Of a stretch of 8,305 bases of DNA, positions 7,018-8,305 are shown piece after piece. Position 1 is the stretch's first letter. The number at the start of each line of letters is the position of its first letter. The stretch is from Flavobacteriales bacterium (lineage in GTDB: Bacteria; Bacteroidota; Bacteroidia; Flavobacteriales; Parvicellaceae), in the NCBI GenBank assembly GCA_014239715.1, contig JAAZYJ010000159.1:1-8305 (forward strand), written 5' to 3'. The position numbers and the translations under genes are program-made. The notes under the pieces were generated by a model, which worked only from the letters and a program-made list of their open reading frames with translations, was not told the origin of the DNA and searched no databases.

Positions 7018-7572
7018 ATGAATAAAACAGTCGATCAATACAACCAGGTTGCGGACAAATGTAGAGACATTTTTATTAAGAAAACCAAAGATTACGGAAC
7101 AGCCTGGAGGATACTTAGGACAAGCTCCTTAACAGACCAAATATTTATAAAGGCAAATCGGATCAGGACGATTCAGCAGACAGGTGTAAATAAGGTTGGA
7201 GAGGGCATTGAAGATGAATTTATTGGGATTGTAAATTATTGCGTAATGTCGTTGATCCAATTAGAGTTGTCGGATGCAGAGGAGCTGGAACTGGAGCCCA
7301 ACTATGTAGATTCGTTGTATTCGAAACATCTCGGTCAAACACGAGACTTGATGCTTAAAAAAAATCATGATTACGGAGAAGCCTGGCGGGAAATGAGGGT
7401 GTCATCTTTGGTGGATTTGATCTTAATGAAGATACTTCGTGTAAAGCAGATCGAGGATAATGAGGGAGCTACAATTATTTCAGAGGGTATAGATGCCAAC
7501 TATATGGACATGCTAAATTACTCCATGTTCGCGATGATCTTGATGATGGAGGAGAAGTTAAAAGAAGGTTAA
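7018..7572 (+). CDS. DUF1599 protein with two tandem domains
   Basis: This 184-residue soluble protein consists of two copies of the DUF1599 domain, about 94 residues apart. Copy one carries KKTKDYGTAWRILRTSSL (21-38), then KANRIRTI, EGI (62-64) and NY (73-74). Copy two carries KKNHDYGEAWREMRVSSL (114-131), then KILRVKQI, EGI (156-158) and NY (167-168). The shared pattern is KK..DYG.AWR..R.SSL.D.I..K..R...I, then EGI and NY, in a mainly helical protein. Pfam describes DUF1599 as a nucleotide-modification-associated domain, as I recall, but I know of no demonstrated activity for this chromosomal Bacteroidota form. The conserved Asp, Glu, Lys and Arg residues could make an anion- or metal-binding site, which is inference. 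It diverges from folP and is followed 52 bp later by the BT_3928-type gene, a pairing I know from the phylum. The ATG is clear but has no Shine-Dalgarno. Confidence 0.9.
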   Translation: MNKTVDQYNQVADKCRDIFIKKTKDYGTAWRILRTSSLTDQIFIKANRIRTIQQTGVNKVGEGIEDEFIGIVNYCVMSLIQLELSDAEELELEPNYVDSLYSKHLGQTRDLMLKKNHDYGEAWREMRVSSLVDLILMKILRVKQIEDNEGATIISEGIDANYMDMLNYSMFAMILMMEEKLKEG

Positions 7573-7624
7573 AATTGCAGGATATGACCATTAGTTACTT
7601 TAGATTTAAATTAATTGTGCTGAA

Positions 7625-8305
7625 ATGAGTAGAATAAAGTCACTTTTTGGTGTACAGGGCCTGATCTATATCTTGGTCGCTTTTATTCTCGTCTTTTTTG
7701 GGTTTCGATCCCCCGATGTAGTTGATGATTTTAACATCTACTGGATGATGACCGGTAGCTCATTTGTTTTGGGGATCATGCTGTTTGTCGGTAAAGGTGG
7801 AGAGAATTCAGCCGTGAAATTATCCAGGATCATTGTCGGTGCGTTATTCATTGTATCCGGCCTGATAAAAGCAAATGACACAATTGGCTTCGGTTTCAAA
7901 CTGGAAGAGTATTTCCGACCCCAGTCACTAGGTGAAGGTTGGGCTGTTTTTGAACATTATTCGTTACTCTTATCGATCCTGATCAGTGGGGCAGAAGTAC
8001 TTCTCGGATTAGCTATATTGATAGGGGCTTGGGCAAGGCTGGCAACAACTCTTGTGTTGGTAATGACCGTGTTTTTCGCTTGGTTGACAAATTTCACGGC
8101 TGATTGTGTTTCCAATCGGACTGATTATTCAAGTATAACCAGAAAACTCGAGGAGGGGGATAGGGCATTTTTGTCTGGAGATCCGGATAAAGGAAAAATA
8201 AAATATGAGCGTGCATTTTTTAAAGCGGATAGGATGAAATCTCCATTCGGTGATACCATTATGCAAGCCGTTGATGCCAGAAGGGAAATTGATCAAGATA
8301 ATCCG
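7625..8305 (+). CDS. BT_3928-family DoxX-like membrane protein (partial; runs off the right edge)
   Basis: The first 227 residues of an integral membrane protein of the DoxX/BT_3928 group. Hydrophobic helices lie at about residues 10-27, 40-56, 67-84, 112-135 and 138-157. The family signature is visible: RIIVGALFIVSGLIKAND (68-85) followed by IGFGFKLEEYF (87-97), then a helix with Glu124 in SGAEVLLGLAILIG and Arg138. After TNFTADC (155-161) the sequence turns strongly hydrophilic to the window end, where I would expect a DCGCFGD motif and another helix soon after; the motif is not reached. The function of this family is not established; DoxX relatives are linked to redox processes. The ATG at 7625 lies 52 bp after the DUF1599 stop, so cotranscription is likely. 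In related genomes a triosephosphate isomerase gene often follows, which would lie outside this window. Confidence 0.87.
   Translation, partial: MSRIKSLFGVQGLIYILVAFILVFFGFRSPDVVDDFNIYWMMTGSSFVLGIMLFVGKGGENSAVKLSRIIVGALFIVSGLIKANDTIGFGFKLEEYFRPQSLGEGWAVFEHYSLLLSILISGAEVLLGLAILIGAWARLATTLVLVMTVFFAWLTNFTADCVSNRTDYSSITRKLEEGDRAFLSGDPDKGKIKYERAFFKADRMKSPFGDTIMQAVDARREIDQDNP

Noticed and set aside
7018..8305. A base-modification or phage-defence system suggested by the DUF1599 name
   Set aside because: No methyltransferase, glycosylase, helicase, nuclease or phage gene is nearby; the neighbours are folP and a DoxX-type protein in a housekeeping-like arrangement.
1..8305. Mobile element, CRISPR array, tRNA or rRNA
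   Set aside because: I saw no transposase or integrase motifs, no spaced repeat array, no terminal inverted repeats and no tRNA-like or rRNA-like stretch.

Overview
The window looks like an ordinary chromosomal stretch from a Bacteroidota (Bacteroidetes) bacterium, probably a free-living aerobic or marine-type lineage; I cannot fix the family. The main evidence is the pair at the right end, a double DUF1599 protein followed by a BT_3928-type DoxX membrane protein beside folP, which is a grouping I know from this phylum. A periplasmic-TPR HisKA_2 sensor kinase, a small SpoIIAA/STAS-like protein, moderate-to-low GC, and starts without clear Shine-Dalgarno sequences but with occasional TTG / TA-n-TTTG promoter-like motifs all agree with this.

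Layout. Positions 1-1485 (minus) hold the N-terminal aldehyde dehydrogenase part of PaaZ (phenylacetate catabolism), cut by the left edge. Upstream of it on the same strand are a 702-residue TPR/transmembrane/HisKA_2 histidine kinase (1558-3666) and a GNAT acetyltransferase (3711-4214). A divergent intergenic of about 118 bp leads to a small unrecognised gene (4333-4593, plus), which converges on menA (4607-5506, minus). menA and the next plus-strand gene, a STAS/SpoIIAA-like protein (5717-6175), diverge from a 210-bp region that holds a palindrome framed by a direct repeat. The STAS-like gene converges on, and overlaps by 35 bp, folP (6141-7001, minus). folP and the DUF1599 gene (7018-7572, plus) diverge with only 16 bp between start codons. 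The BT_3928/DoxX gene (from 7625, plus) runs off the right edge.

How the genes work together. There is no single pathway. folP (folate) and menA (menaquinone) are housekeeping biosynthesis genes, PaaZ is catabolic, and the kinase has no response regulator in view. DUF1599 and BT_3928 probably form one transcription unit. I found no mobile element, CRISPR array, tRNA/rRNA, phage gene or defence system. No intergenic exceeds 300 bp. The points most worth a second look are the tandem duplication in the DUF1599 protein, the hydrophilic stretch that appears to interrupt the BT_3928 protein, the perfectly regular 40-residue TPR array of the kinase, and the repeat/palindrome cluster upstream of the STAS-like gene.
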